From the NCBI GenBank assembly GCA_016858145.1, contig JAEHOE010000171.1, forward strand, positions 62,001 to 126,000: DNA of 64,000 nt, read 5' to 3'. A program made the position numbers and the translations under genes. How positions within the stretch are numbered: position 1 is the stretch's first letter; every line of letters starts with the position of its first letter. The notes under the pieces were generated by a model. The model worked only from the letters and a program-made list of their open reading frames with translations, ran no database searches and had not been told where the DNA came from. Source of the DNA: Edaphochlamys debaryana (taxonomy: Eukaryota > Chlorophyta > Chlorophyceae > Chlamydomonadales). This document shows positions 12,501 to 29,413 of the stretch, one piece after another.

Positions 12501-15500
12501 CCTATCCCTGGAGGCCTCGGCCTCGCAGCTCAGCCCCTTCCTGACGGGGGCCGGTGCCGCGGAGGGCGGCGGAGGCGGCAGCACCACGGCGGGCGGCGGC
12601 GGCGGCGGCGGCCCCCGCTCCTCGCTGTCCAACATGGGGCCCGCGGCGCACGGCCCCGGGACGCCGCTGCAGGCGCCCGCGCCCCCCGCGGAGCCCGCCG
12701 TCACGCAGAGCCCCAGAGGTGGGTGGGCTGCTCGCGCGCTGCTCCTCACGCCTCCCTTGGTTGCGTGGTGTCAAAAACGCTGTCGAGCGCTTGTTAACAC
12801 TGCCTTACCTTCGATGTGCCTTTCACCTTACCTCCCGACCGCTTCCCTCCGCACAGCCTCCTTCCGGGCGAGGCTGCCCTCGGGGCTGGTCCCCTCCTCC
12901 GGCTCCGTCACCGGCCCCACGCCGCCCGCGTCCACACGCGCCCTCGCGCCCGCGGCCCCCGCCCCCGCGGGCACCCCCCTGGGCACCCCGGCAGGGGCGC
13001 AGGAGCCCGCCCCGGCGGCGGCTGCCGAGGCGGCCCTGGCGGAGGAGGAGGCGCGGATGCTCATGGCGGGGCTGAGGCTGCAGCTGAGCAAGGTGCGCGG
13101 GCTACCGGAACGGCAGGAGCTGGTCGTGTAGGGGTCGAGGAAGTGTGGGTAGGGCGCGCGCTTACCGGTATCGCTGGTGGAAGCGGTAGAAAGGGCCGTG
13201 CTGCCGTCTAGCCCCTGCTTCCACGCCCTGCACTTTCCTGCGGGCGCTGCTCTAGCGTCGTGTGCCTGAGCCGCTGATCGCAAGCCCCTTGGTACCGCTA
13301 CGCGCCTCCATGGCGTACAAACACCGGCTCGCCCCCGCGCCCGCACGCCGCCGTACAGGAGGACACGATGTACGACATACACACGGGGCACGAGGCCGAC
13401 CGCCCCTCCACCTCCCAGTTCCGCGCCGCCCTGGCCCGCATGCGCACCGCCGCCGCCCAGCTGGTGGCACAGCACGCGCTGCCGCCCCACCCCGAGTACG
13501 CGGGGCTGCAGCCGCCGCCGCCCGCCCCCGCGCTGCCGCCGCACCTGGCCCGGCCCCGCTCGCCCCAGGCGCAGGCGCCGGGGCTAGCGGCGGAGAACTC
13601 CGAGACCAGGCGGTACGGGGCGTCTCCCGGCCGGGCGCCGCGTGGGTCCTCCAACGGAAACAACGGTAACAACGGTCTTGCGTCTTCGCGCGCGGCGCAG
13701 CAGGTGCGGCGGGCCTGGGGGGTGTTTTGTGGGCGGCTGGGGCGGTTGGCGGTTGAGGGCTTGAGCGCGGCTGCCGCTGCGGCCTCGGCTGTCGTCCACG
13801 CCCGTGCGTGAAGCAGTGACCCTCCTCGACCCCTCCTCCCTGCGTAACTGAACGACGCGCTGCCTGCCCCTGAACCCTGTGTGAACCCCTCCACCCCTGT
13901 GTGGCCCCATCGAGCCCCTGTGTGACCCCCTGAACACCTGTGAGATTCCCTGTGTGGCCCCCGATGCGCCCCCAGGTCCGCGCCCTGCACAAGCCCATGG
14001 TCCTGTCGGGGGCGGCCGTGGGCCCCGCACCGCCGCCCGCGGGCAACAGCAGCTCCGGGTGGGCCGGGCCCGAGCCGGGCGCCCCGGCGTCCGCCTCGCT
14101 GTCGCCAGAGGCCTCACAGCCGTACGGCATGATGTATGCAGTGTACGGCGGTGCGGCGGCCGGCCACGTGCCCGTTCCCGTGCCCGTGCACGGACTCAGC
14201 TCGGACGGCGGCGGCTGGGCTGGATGGGCCGAGTCATCAGAGGCGGGCGCCGCCGACATGGCGGCGGCGGCGGCGGATCCCAGCTCCGCGCCGCTTCGTA
14301 TTCCCGACAGCGGCATCCTGGCGGCGGCCCGCCAGACCGCCGCCGGCAGGAGCCGCCCCTCCTCCCGAGCCCGAAGCCCCGTCTCCCGGCCCTCGTCCCG
14401 CCTCAGCTCTCCGCCTCGGTCCCGCTCCCCCGCCACCCTCGCCCCCCTCCCGCCGCGCTCCGCCTCGCCCCACCCGGCGCCAGCGCCGCCACCCCTACGG
14501 CTCCAAGCGCTAGGCGGCTCCAACTACGCCTCCTCGCCCACGCCTGTGCCGCTGGCGGCGGCGGCAGCCATGGCGGCGGCGGCGGCAGCAGCCGGCGGCG
14601 GGCCCGGCAGCGGCCTGCATGAGTCATGGGAGGCCCGGGTGGCGGCGCTGATGCAGCGGCAGATGGCGGCGGAGCTAGCTGCCGTACAGAGATCCGCCCG
14701 GGGGGTGGGCGTGGTGGCCAGTGCACGTGGCCAACGGTCGACCTCACCCTCCATCTCCCACGGCCCCAGCCCCGGCCCTGCCAACGCTTTGTCAGCCGCG
14801 CTAAGGAGCGCCCGCGGGGGCGCAGGCGGGGGAGCACGGGGCAGCCCCCCGCCCGCCGCTGGGGCGGCTCTCCGCAGCGCCCGCAACACAGCCGGTGGTG
14901 GGGAGGATGCGCTGGGCCCCGCCGGCTCACCGCCCCGCTCTCGCTCTGCCCTGGACTACTGGCCGCACGGGGCCCAAGCCGGGCCCGCGGGGGCCCGGGA
15001 GCTGGCGGCGCTGGTGGGCCCGGGCGGGCCCCTGCCCGACTTCATCCCCCTGCCGGGCGCGGGCCCGCGCCTGCAGTCCCGCTATTTGGCAGGGGCCCGC
15101 ATGGTCCTGTCCCAACCGCCGCCGCCGCCGCCTGTCGTACAGCCTGTCGTACATCCTGGCGCCGCCGCCACGTCGGACGCGCCTGGGGATCTCCTGCCCG
15201 TGCCTGACCCCCTGGCTGAGGCGGAGGGGCTCGGCGCCCCTGCTGCTGAGGGCGAGGGCGGGGAGGGGCTGCCCGCGGCGCCCCTCGCGGAGATGTCGCA
15301 GGGGCGCTTCATGCCTTTGGAAGCGGGGAGCGCCGTACCGAACGTAGGGGCCGGCGTGGGTGCGGAAGTTGCTGCAGAAGAGGAGGAGGAGGAGGCAGGG
15401 CGGGGGGAGCAGGCGGCAGGGGAGGAGGCGCAAGAGGCGCAAGAGGAGCAGGAGGAGGACGAGGCGGTGGAGCCGGAGGAGCTGCACGCTACAGCGCAGG

Positions 15501-17561
15501 ACATGGAGGCTGGGGCTCGGCAGACAGACGGGCACGAGGCCGCACCGGAGGAGGCAAGCGCAGCAGCAGAGGCGGCGGCGGAGGTGGAGGAGCCGGAGCC
15601 GTCCGCAGCGCCCACCGACGCGACGCCTGCGCCGGAGGAGCCCACAGGCGGCGACGGTGACGGGGAGTCTTACTCGCAGTCGCCCTCCCGCTCGCAGCTC
15701 AGCACTCCTGCGACTGACTCCAGGTGAGCCCTTCCCGCGATGACCCCCCGTCCCACAGCAGGAAGTGCAGCTGCTCGCTGCCTCCTCCCAAACCACTCGC
15801 CTGCCTCGCCTGCCTTTCGCGGCTCGAGAAGCACACCTGGACACCCGTCCCGCCCACCGAGCCCAGCGCCAGACCATTCACGTCCACCCCATAACGTGTC
15901 TTCCGCTTCGAGCACCTTACGAAGTGCCTCTCCTCCCCCCTCATCCTCAAACCCCCGTCCTGACCCCATCCCCTCCTGACCCAATCCCCTCCTGACCCAA
16001 TCCTTCCCCCCACAGGCCCACCACCGGCGTGTCCCTGGACGCCCACGCAGCCCTGGAGTCCCACCCCCTGCGCTACCACCCCCTCCTGGCGCCCCTGCCC
16101 GAGTCCGGCATGGGCTCCGCAGCGGCCTCCCACCGCGACCTCCGCCCCCTCCTGGACCAGGGCCCCGCCGGCCAAGACGCGGCCCCTGCAGAGACTGCCT
16201 ACGGCCCCGGCGCGGCCCTCCACGCAGCGCCAGGCCTCGCTGGTGCCGCCCTCAAGCCCACCACCCCGGCCCTGGCGCGGCTGGAGCTGGCGCACGCGGC
16301 GGCGGCGGCACACGGCCGCCGGGCCCCTGCGGCCGCCGCCGCGGCGGCGGCGGCGGAGCCGCCAGGTGGTGCTGCGCCTACTCCAGAGGAGGCGGAGCAA
16401 GAGGCGCCCGTGGACGTGTCCCCGCCGCCGTCCCCGTCCGCGCTGCTCAGGCCCTCAAGCGCCTCCCCGCCGCCGCCGAGCCCGCCGCCGCAGCCGCAAG
16501 CACCGTCCCCGCAGCCGCCGCCGTCGCCGTTGCCGCCGTCGTCCCTGCCCTCGCCTCCGCCGGCCCCGGCAGGGTCGGGACCTGGGGGGCCGTCGCCACG
16601 GTCCCTCGTGTCTGACCTGGTGGCGCTGGGCCGGGGCGTGGGCGGGGCAGAGGCGCAGGCGCCGCCGCCAAAGGCCCGGGCGCCCGCAGGCCGCTCGCGC
16701 ACCTACCAGCCGATCGTGCTACCCCTGCCGGTGGTGGGCGTGGGGGCGGGGGCGATGGCGCCTGGCGGGGCCATGCATGGGCCCGGCAGCCCGGGCCGGC
16801 CCGCGCCCCTGTCCCAGCGGCCGCTGCAGCCGCAGCCCCCGAGTGGTGCAGCACCGCCCGCCCGGACCGCCCCCGGGGGCCCGGCGCTGCTCCTTCCGCC
16901 CCTGGGAAGGGACAGCAATGGCTCGCCCGTGCCGCATCGCTCCTGGGGCGGCGGCGCTGGAGGCGGCGGAGGCGGCGGCAGCAGGTCGCCGGGGCCGCAC
17001 CGCTCCTTCGCAGCCACAGCCGACGGCGCCGGGGCCGGCGCGGGCCCAGGCAGGCCCACCGGCGCAGGGGACGGGCCCAGCCCGGGCCCGGGCGCGCGGC
17101 CGCGGTGGGGCGTGTCGGAATCCCTCCCGGCGCTGCCCCTGCGCAGCCTTTCCCAGGAGGGCGCGTGGGCGGCGGCCGCGCGGGCCCCGGCCCCAGGGGC
17201 GGCCGCCGTCAGCCCCCGCGCCTCCGCCTCGGCGCTGCCCTGGGCCGCACCGCAACGGTCCCAGAGCCCCGTACCGCGCGGCGGAGGCAGCGCCCGGCTC
17301 ACCGGCGCGCAAGCGCCCGGAGCCCAGGAGGAGGGTCAGGGCCAGGGCCAGGGCCCGCGCCGCACCGCCTGGGGTGCGGACGCCGCCGGCAAGCTGCCGC
17401 CCGCGGCCCCGCCTGCGCCCCTGCTGGCGCCCGCGGGAGCGCTGCGGCAGGCGCTGGGCGCCTCCCTGCCCGACATAGCCACGCTGCTGGGCATGGGGCC
17501 TGGGCTGGGCCTGGGGCCGGGCTTCGGGGGCGCGCGGGACATCAAGCGGATGGAGTACTGA
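3597..17561 (+). CDS. Very large EF-hand, low-complexity protein of unknown function
   Basis: Twenty-two exons join in phase to about 2,496 aa: 3597-3694, 3954-4776, 5336-5404, 5624-5734, 5930-6076, 6338-6502, 6892-6998, 7396-7456, 7696-7761, 8619-8675, 8906-8956, 9116-9235, 9399-9486, 9792-9892, 10213-10317, 10470-10801, 11154-11973, 12424-12718, 12857-13092, 13359-13703, 13976-15723 and 16016-17561. Two canonical EF-hand loops are visible: DDDGSGTLNHEE at residues 454-465 and DLDGDGVIAWKE at 490-501, each with acidic residues at positions 1 and 3 and Glu at 12, so calcium binding is likely. The region around residues 330-650 looks globular and conserved. The remainder is Gly/Ala/Pro/Ser-rich and probably disordered, with Gly-Ala and Pro-Gly repeats. 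No signal peptide is seen. Exon 9 appears to use a GC donor (GAG|GCAAGG). I do not recognise the family; a calcium-regulated scaffold or flagellar role would be a guess. Confidence 0.82.
4834..4898 (+). repeat. Dispersed repeat A, copy 1 (intron of EF-hand gene)
   Basis: Begins GGTGTTTGTTGCTGAACGGG and ends GGTACATACCG. A near-identical 66-bp copy lies at 44242-44307 inside a PRP3 intron, and a decayed copy lies at about 7032-7103. Both full copies sit next to intronic G-tracts. Confidence 0.85.
7032..7103 (+). repeat. Dispersed repeat A, decayed copy
   Basis: Keeps the leading GGTGTTTG and the trailing GGTACATACCGCC of repeat A around a diverged centre. It lies in the intron that follows the second EF-hand exon. 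Confidence 0.5.
7746..8458 (+). repeat. G-rich minisatellite, about 28 copies, derived from a 5' splice site
   Basis: About 28 head-to-tail units of 21-29 bp contain GACCTCATGGAGGCAAGG followed by a variable G-tract. The first unit overlaps the end of EF-hand exon 9 (residues GDLME) and its GC donor GAG|GCAAGG. The array is therefore an amplification of an exon end plus its splice donor, and about twenty units keep the GAGGCAAG donor-like core. Unit length varies mainly in the number of Gs. All three forward frames stay open across most of the array because the unit has no stop codon. Confidence 0.92.
10083..10240 (+). repeat. Partial duplication of a 3' splice site and exon start
   Basis: A C-rich tract, CAG and the start of EF-hand exon 15 occur twice. 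Copy 1 has its acceptor at about 10122-10124 followed by GGCGGACCTCAACGTGGCGG. Copy 2 has its acceptor at 10210-10212 followed by the full exon. Only copy 2 continues in frame into the exon body, so copy 1 is a decoy acceptor. Confidence 0.75.
11016..11068 (+). repeat. Dispersed repeat B, copy 1
   Basis: GGCTGGCCGGCTCTCGGCCG followed downstream by GGCTTACAAGAGCAGCCC, in an EF-hand gene intron. Related to 21511-21562 in RUVBL1 and to a shorter copy at 42822-42840 in PRP3. All copies are intronic. Confidence 0.75.
11398..11450 (+). repeat. Coding GGGGGC hexamer array (Gly-Ala repeat)
   Basis: About nine hexamers inside EF-hand exon 17 encode alternating Gly and Ala. The clustered G-runs on the coding strand could form G-quadruplexes in DNA or RNA. 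Confidence 0.85.
13862..13972 (+). repeat. Imperfect CCCCTGTGTG-type tandem repeat in an intron
   Basis: The intron before EF-hand exon 21 contains repeated CCCTGTGTGNCCCC-like units, which also serve as its pyrimidine-rich 3' part. Confidence 0.6.
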
Positions 17562-18550
17562 GGCTGCGGTTGAGAGGCCAGCCGCTGGACGCAAGTTTGG
17601 TGATGGAAGATTTGCAGGTGTCTGCTTACAGGTACCGTCGGATAGTATACTGATGTAGGTGTGGTGAGCGTGTGCTCAACGCCCAGATATAGGGGAGATG
17701 GGCTGCAGGTTGGCAAGCGTGTCCGAGTGTGTCTAGAGGGCGACTGCCCTGGAGTCGCTGGGCAGTGACCGGAGGAGTCGCGTGCAAGGTTGGGTCAGCG
17801 CTGCAGCGCAGCGTTTGCAGGTTCAGCTTGCGAGGGGCACTCCCGGGTTGGTGGGTGGGCGTGTGGCTGGCTGACATGTGACGCGGGCCGACACAAGCTT
17901 ACGGTAACTTGCGTTGATGCTGAACGGAGGTATGGGCTGAAGGCCTTGAAATGTGCAAGAGACGCAGACGCAGTAGCCCCTCCACTCCCGTCCCCGGCGT
18001 CAGCGCCGGGCGTGACATCACGGGTTAGTGTAAGCCCGCAGCTGCCGCAAGGCCTGAGCAGGTCACCATTCCACAGCAGGCCTTGCTGTTTGGCGACGCC
18101 CGTGGCCACATCCAGCAGCAAGCGGTGCTTGCCGCTGTGCAGCGGTGTCCAAGGCCACTACAACCAGCAGGAAGCGGTGTGACGTGCTTAGTGTTGGAAG
18201 CCTCTGGCCCACGTGCTCCCTGCCACGTGCTACGGCCCGCCCGACACAGCAAGCACCCTCACCCGGGACACCCGCCCGCCGCCTGCACCCGATTCCGACA
18301 CCTCAGCCGCTCCCTGGCCTCCCCTGTCCATCCATCAACACCGCCAACGCCTCGCTCCCCGCCCCCCTACGCCGCCTACCGTGCGCCGCTCGAGCCCCAC
18401 CTCCCCACATGTACATAAGCTGCCCGCCTCCCCCCATCAGCAGCCCCCGGCAGCCCCAATCTCCAGACCACTCCCTTCCCCCTTTCGCCAACGCCTTTCC
18501 CCAAACCGCCCCCCCCCTAGCACAACCCTGCCCCTCCACCCTGCCCCCCC
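17562..18550. other. Convergent 3' region between the EF-hand gene and RUVBL1
   Basis: Both flanking genes end here, so the stretch should be mostly the two 3' UTRs. TGTAA at 18029-18033 suits the plus-strand gene. TTACA at 17626-17630 is the only reverse-strand TGTAA candidate I saw for RUVBL1. If both are used, the two 3' UTRs overlap by about 400 bp. No conserved ORF is seen. Confidence 0.55.
18029..18033 (+). terminator. Candidate TGTAA polyadenylation signal of the EF-hand gene
   Basis: TGTAA is the usual chlorophyte nuclear poly(A) signal. It lies about 470 bp after the stop codon. Confidence 0.5.
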
Positions 18551-23885
<5,335 letters not shown>

Positions 23886-26800
23886 ATGCGTTCACCGCGT
23901 TGCGCCGGAGCCGCGTTGCTCCTAGCGCCACTTTTGTTTGGAGCGGCGTCCGCAGGAACCGATTGCGTGCCGCCTCAGCTCGGTACGTTGATGTGCAGAA
24001 ATTAGGTCCGCGAGGCCGCAAATTTGCTTGGCGTCAACCCCGCGTGTCCAGACACGCTCCATGTTCAGGGATGTCTCCACCCCTCGCCCGCCAACCTTAT
24101 CCGCGCCCCATGTCGTCCTCCCCAGACGCAACCGCGGTCCCATGGGGCGACTGCATTGACCTGAAACGTGTTTGTGTAGACGAAGACTATATCGTGCACG
24201 GTTTCGATCAACGCGATGATGAGGCTGGCGGCCTCCTGCGTGCTTTGGCCAGCCCCCTGCGGCCAAGCGGATGGGAGCAACAAGCGGAACATCTCTGGTG
24301 CGCCAGATTCGTCAGAGGGCCATTAGAGGACTGCTTAAGAGGCTTCGTGCAGCTCAATCTATCCCCAACCTCCTACCTGGCCCGCAGGAACTTCCCCTTG
24401 CGAGGCGGCTACAACTCGGACGCGCTTCGCGGCGGGGTGCGCTTGGGGCACGTGGGGCTCAGTCCGGGTGCGGGAAGCCTGAGGCTGGTGTGTGTGCCTG
24501 TGCCAAGGTGTTTATGGCTTCGCCCGTCTGGATTGGCATCCGAAGAGAGTCTGCCAGCAGGTGCTGCGCCCCGCAGCCTGTGGGCCTCGTCTGACGTTCA
24601 CCCCGCCGCGTTCACCCCACACATTCGCTGGCATTCGCCCCCTCCGGTGCCGCTCTTCCCCTTCCTCACGCAGCGAGGTTTCCACACCTCCTTCCGCCCT
24701 GCCAGCCGCATGGAGGAAAACCCCGCTCTGCAGCGCCCGGTGCGAGGGGACGGGCGCACGTGCGCGCAGAGGAGGTCAATCCCTCTAGACCTAGGATGGC
24801 GGGAGCGAGGCGCGCGCTCGTCCCCTGCTCATGTCGTGTGCTGCATGCGCCGCCACGTGTGCAGGTGTTCAGCAATTGCACGCTGCCCTTGGTCTTCTTC
24901 TCGGGCTGGTGAGGGGCAGGGCTCTGGCGGGTGGGGATCTGGACGAGGGCCATCAGCACGGCCTGGCTGTCACTGATGTACGCCCCCCCGGCTAGCCTTG
25001 GTGCGCTGCTCTGAGAGGGACCCGTCACGCCCGTCCCGGGAAAGGGCTGAGCCGAGCACCCCCTCCCGGTCCGGACTAGGGCCTGGGGCGTCGGGGTCCT
25101 CGAGGGCTGGGGACCTTTCCGGAAGCTGTTGAAAGGTCCGGCCTCCGGGGCCTGACCGCCGTGCATGACTCACACCCTTCCACGATGGTCTGCCCCGGGA
25201 GGGCCGGCCTGAACGCTGTCCGCAGACGGGCCGACAACGGGCTTGGCCCTGCCTGCCCCGCTCCGCACCACGCGCAGGGAGTACAACATGCATGAGTTCT
25301 TTATGACCATCGCGTCATGGCTCAACGCGCTCTTCGGCTACGGCATGCGCCCCATAGCAGGTGCGGCACACACCGCCCCGCCCTGTGCCCTCCCCCCCTA
25401 GCCCCTCCCTCACTCGTGTGCCCTGGCGCCGCGCAGCGGCATCACCTCAACCGTGCCCCGGCCCCTGACTCTTCCCCCTCCTGCATCTCTCCCCGCCCGC
25501 GCCTGCGCAGACGACCGTACCACGCTGGTCCTGGGCCTGCCCATGGGCCTGGGCCTGACCTCGTACCAGTCGGCCTTCCTGGCGACGCACAGCATCTACG
25601 AACCCACGTCTTTCGGGGACTTCTCAGGTAGCTAGCTAGCTAGGTGGGCTTGGCGCGCGTTCAAGGAAGCAGTGGCAGCCAGCATGTGCGCCATGCCACT
25701 GCACCGCGTACGGCCCTGCCCTAGGACAACCCGGCCGCTGTCCCCGGCCCCCTTGCGCAGCACGTGCGCGGCACGCAGACCACCGCGTGCAGTGGTCGGG
25801 GGAGGGCCACGTGAGCTGCTTCGAGCGGGTGAGTGTCGCTGACATGTACCGTATGCTGCTGCTGAGCTGGCGCCGAGTGGCATCCATCGGTTCCTCAACC
25901 GGCGGCCTCGCCGTTCCCACCCCAACTTACACCACACGCGCGCTCTGCAGTTGGTCATGTGCAACTGCAACTGGCGGAGTAACATCTTCAGCGCAGGGTC
26001 GGCGCTGGTGGATTACTACGCGCCGTACCTGCCGTACGACCCGTTGGGCTTCCGCGCGGGCGGCCCCGGCGCCACGCCCAGGCCGCTGCCGCCGCTGGTC
26101 AATGACACGACCCTGCGCGTGGCGATAGAGGTCCGCACGGGCGCATCCCGCACCTTCACGAACCTGCACGCCATACTGCAGGACTGCGAGCGCGCCAGCC
26201 TGCAAGGCACGTGCGTGCGTGCGGGTGGGAGGGGCCAACAGCCGTGGGGTTGATGGCGCCACGGACCCCGCGTCCCCGCGCGCCACGACAGCGACGGCAA
26301 ACCCCTTAGGTCGGGGGCCGCAGCTAGCAGGAACGAGCTAGCGCGTGCCTCTCACTGCACCTCTCGCGGCGGCGCGCAGCCCGCAAGGCCCCCCGTTCCG
26401 TAACGTAGTTATGCATGTGACGCGCTTCACCCCACCAGGCACGCCCCCACCCCCCGCACAGGCTTCCGGGGGGGCCGCTTCACGTCCATCGCCTGCCGGC
26501 CGCTGCACACCGCCGACTCGCCCGACCTGTACGGCGTGCCACGCTTCCTGTCCGCCGTGGCGGCGACGCGGTCGGCGCACGTCCTCGTGGCCTTCCACGG
26601 AGCGGGTGGGGCCCGGGCGGGGCCCGGGTGGGCCGGGGAGCGCGGGATGGTGTGAAGCGTAGGGTCGGGTGGGCAGGCAAGGGGACAAGGGCACCGGTAA
26701 GCTCAGGGGCTGGCATGGCTGTTGGCCTTCCATGGAGCGGGCGGGGCGGGCGGGGGGTGGGGGCAGGGGGGTGGGGGTGCGGGGGAAGGCGTGGAGGTGG

Positions 26801-28426
26801 AGCTGGCGGCAGGGCTGGGGCTCGGGTGGGACATGGGCCGCGGGGGGTAAAGCGTACACCTGGAAGGGTGGGCAAGGGGACAGGGACCCGGTCCACTCAA
26901 CAGAGGCAGGCACTACGGGGGGTGGGGCAGAGGAAGGCCCTGACCCTGACCTGACCTGGCCCTCGGTGTGGGCCCCCCCCCTGCCCAGGTGCCGCCAACG
27001 CTGCGTTCCTGGAGCGCGGTAACCACACGGCACTGGTGGAGGTCCGCTCCTGTGAGTTATGACGTCGCAAGGACCCCTTCTCCTTGCCTTGGGGCACTGG
27101 CATCCGCAGTCAGGCTGACGTTCTTGCCGCCTGTCCCCGCCGGCTGGCGCGCAGGCATGTTTGGCAGCCGACACTGCTATTGTAAGGGCCGCGACGCGGG
27201 TCAATCGTGTATGGGCAAGCATGTGCCTGCCTGCACCTTCGAACCTTGCGACTGAATGCGTGACATTCCATACGTTGCAGGGCCCAACGCCTACATGCAC
27301 GACCTCATAAAGGTGAGCAGGGTCAGCGCGAACAGTCATGCCCGTAGCTCTATCTGTGCAGGGGCCCGTGCCGTCGCCCGGCCCTTTGACGGACTGACCC
27401 CGTCACTCCCTCCCTCTCGCCTCTCGTTGCTTGCTCCAGGATCAACGCAGCGTTCGCTTCATGGCGTACAACGTGGACGACCCCGCGCAGGCAAGTTACC
27501 AACTTCCGCCGAGCGCCGGCCTTGCTTCACCGCCTGCCTGCTGATCCCTGCCGCGCTCCCTCCACCCTCCCACCCTCCCATCCTCTCTCCCCCTGCACCC
27601 AGTGCTCGCCGCCCGACTACGCCGAGAAGTACCTGGCCAACCGCACCATGTACACGGAGGGGCTCAGAACCGACCAGGTGAGGCCTCGATCCGTCGGGGA
27701 CCTGCCCCAGGGGTTGCCTTGGCTGTGGCTTGACCCGTCGCTGTACTCGCCGCCTCGCCGGCTGCACGCTACATTGGCTCCGTGAGGTGCGGGCGGGCTT
27801 GACGGCACGGCTGGCCGTACGGCACGGCTGGCCGTACGGCACGGCTGGCCGTACGGTGACTTGTGTGGGGACGGACCCTCGGGGTCTCAGGCCGAGACCT
27901 GAGGCAACATACCGTGGGGATGCACCAGAGCCCATTCAGCGCAAGACAACTTGTCCACTAGTTTGCGCCCCATCCGCTGCGTCAACCCTCCTGCTCAGCT
28001 TCCTGTCGTACTCCCTCCGCTAACCCCCCTCCCCCCTGTCCCCCGCTGCGCCACGGCGGGCGCCCTCAGGTGCTCGTCATGACTCTGCGCGACCAGCACC
28101 TCACGCTGCGCCCCCCCCAGTTCCTCACCTTCCTGCAACACGTGGGGTGAGCATCAGCCCCTGCCTAACATGCTGAGACCAGCAGCTCCTTCAGAGCGGG
28201 CCTAGACCGACTGACATGGTGCCAAGCATATCCTCGCGCCGGGGGTAGCAACTTGTGCCCTTGCCCCACATGCAGGACCGTGCTCAGCAACTCGAGCGCG
28301 TATGAGGAGGCCGAGCGCCAGGAGCGGCTGCACGCCTACGCCCTGCAAGGAGGGCGGCTGGTGTTCAGCAAGCTGTGCGTGGAGAACGTCACGCTAACGT
28401 TCGGGAACGCACCCCCGTCGCTTTGA
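23886..28426 (+). CDS. GT61-like secretory glycosyltransferase
   Basis: Fifteen exons join in phase to about 559 aa: 23886-23982, 24069-24436, 24865-24908, 25278-25360, 25511-25627, 25761-25828, 25951-26210, 26439-26605, 26989-27051, 27155-27181, 27281-27312, 27440-27490, 27603-27677, 28070-28146 and 28276-28426. MRSPRCAGAALLLAPLLFGA is a clear signal peptide. VFSNCTLPLVFFSGWEYN begins the catalytic part. HVLVAFHGAGAANAAFLERG followed by ALVEVRSCMFG resembles the late GT61/EOGT motif (HGAGLTN...PPG..VEI). This argues for an ER or Golgi lumen transferase that uses a nucleotide sugar, with unknown acceptor. Intron 27491-27602 has a GC donor (CAG|GCAAGT). The 26210/26439 junction could instead be 26206/26462 with another GC donor. 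Two GT90-like genes follow on the same strand. The family call is by motif only. Confidence 0.75.
27804..27857 (+). repeat. Three-copy 17-bp tandem repeat in an intron
   Basis: Three perfect copies of a unit reading GGCACGGCTGGCCGTAC lie in the intron before exon 14 of the GT61-like gene. The GGC...GCC content makes each unit partly self-complementary. Confidence 0.85.
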
Positions 28427-29413
28427 GCGGCGCTGACGGGGTAACGGGGGCGCGGTGCCGCGGTCTGCGCTGTGGTGGACTCGGGAGCTGCCTATTGGCC
28501 GCCTGGGGGGGGCCGAGGGACTCGGGGAACGCCCGTCATTCTAGGTTGTGCCAACTAAAGGTGCTTGTTTCTTTGAGTCTATGCGCTCGCCCTGCACGTG
28601 ATCTTGGCAATGGTCGCCGCAGGGGCCTGGGCAGAGATGAGAATGAACAGAACTGATCCGCTTGGGCCAGAAGGCTCGGTCTTGATGGGGCAATAGTAGG
28701 GGGGCTTAGGCAGCTGGTTGGTTGCGCTGCTTGACTCGGCGAGCGGAGCTGATGGAGAGGTGGCAGGTGTGCGTGGCCGAACCACTCAGCACCTGGTTTT
28801 GCACTCCTGTGCACTCCCTGCTTTTAATCACTTTGCAGCAGGGTCTCATGGTCTTGGGCTTGGGCTTGGGCTTGGGTTTGGGCTTGGTGCCAAGCTTTGT
28901 AGGCCCCTGTAGGCCCGGGGCCTGCCCCTTCCTTGAGCGGAACGGAGGCTGGATGGGCCCAGGCCTTCGAACGGCGCCGCCCGCTACCGGCCCCATATCA
29001 ATGCGTACCAGCACAGGCCTCGGCTGTCAGGTAAGCTGAGACGTCAGGTCATACGTGGTCAAGGGTCGTCCTGCCCCGCGACGTGTGTGGGTCGTCACTC
29101 GTCAGGTCCGTGCTTGTCCCTGAACCCTACGCTCCATTGATGTCCAGGCCCTGCTGATTTGGAGCAGACACATCTGTCTCGCTTCCACGGGGGGTCAGAA
29201 GGACAGAAGGACAATGAAGGGATGAGGTGGAGACGCGGGGGACGGCGGGGGGGGAGCACGGGTGACGACACGCATCGGTCGGCCGGGACACTTACTCAGT
29301 GAACTGCCACCTCCCCTTGTGCATACACACAAGCACCTGCATAGGAGACGGACAGCCAGCTACTAGTTGCAGAGGAACGCGAAAGTCTCTGCGCAACATT
29401 ACATTACTGCACA
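28427..29413. other. Intergenic region between the GT61-like gene and the first GT90-like gene
   Basis: Tandem same-strand genes, so this holds the upstream 3' UTR and the downstream promoter. A GGGCTT hexamer run lies at 28855-28889. No TGTAA was found that clearly belongs to the GT61-like gene. No recognisable coding sequence. Confidence 0.5.
28855..28889 (+). repeat. GGGCTT hexamer run
   Basis: About six copies of GGGCTT/GGGTTT. It resembles a degenerate telomere-like repeat but is short and internal, in the 3' flank of the GT61-like gene. Confidence 0.7.

Noticed and set aside
27491..27602. Frameshift or pseudogene in the GT61-like gene
   Set aside because: A GC donor (CAG|GCAAGT) restores phase exactly, so no frameshift is needed.
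28855..28889. Internal telomere repeat
   Set aside because: The run is short, uses GGGCTT instead of the algal TTTTAGGG unit, and has no subtelomeric context.
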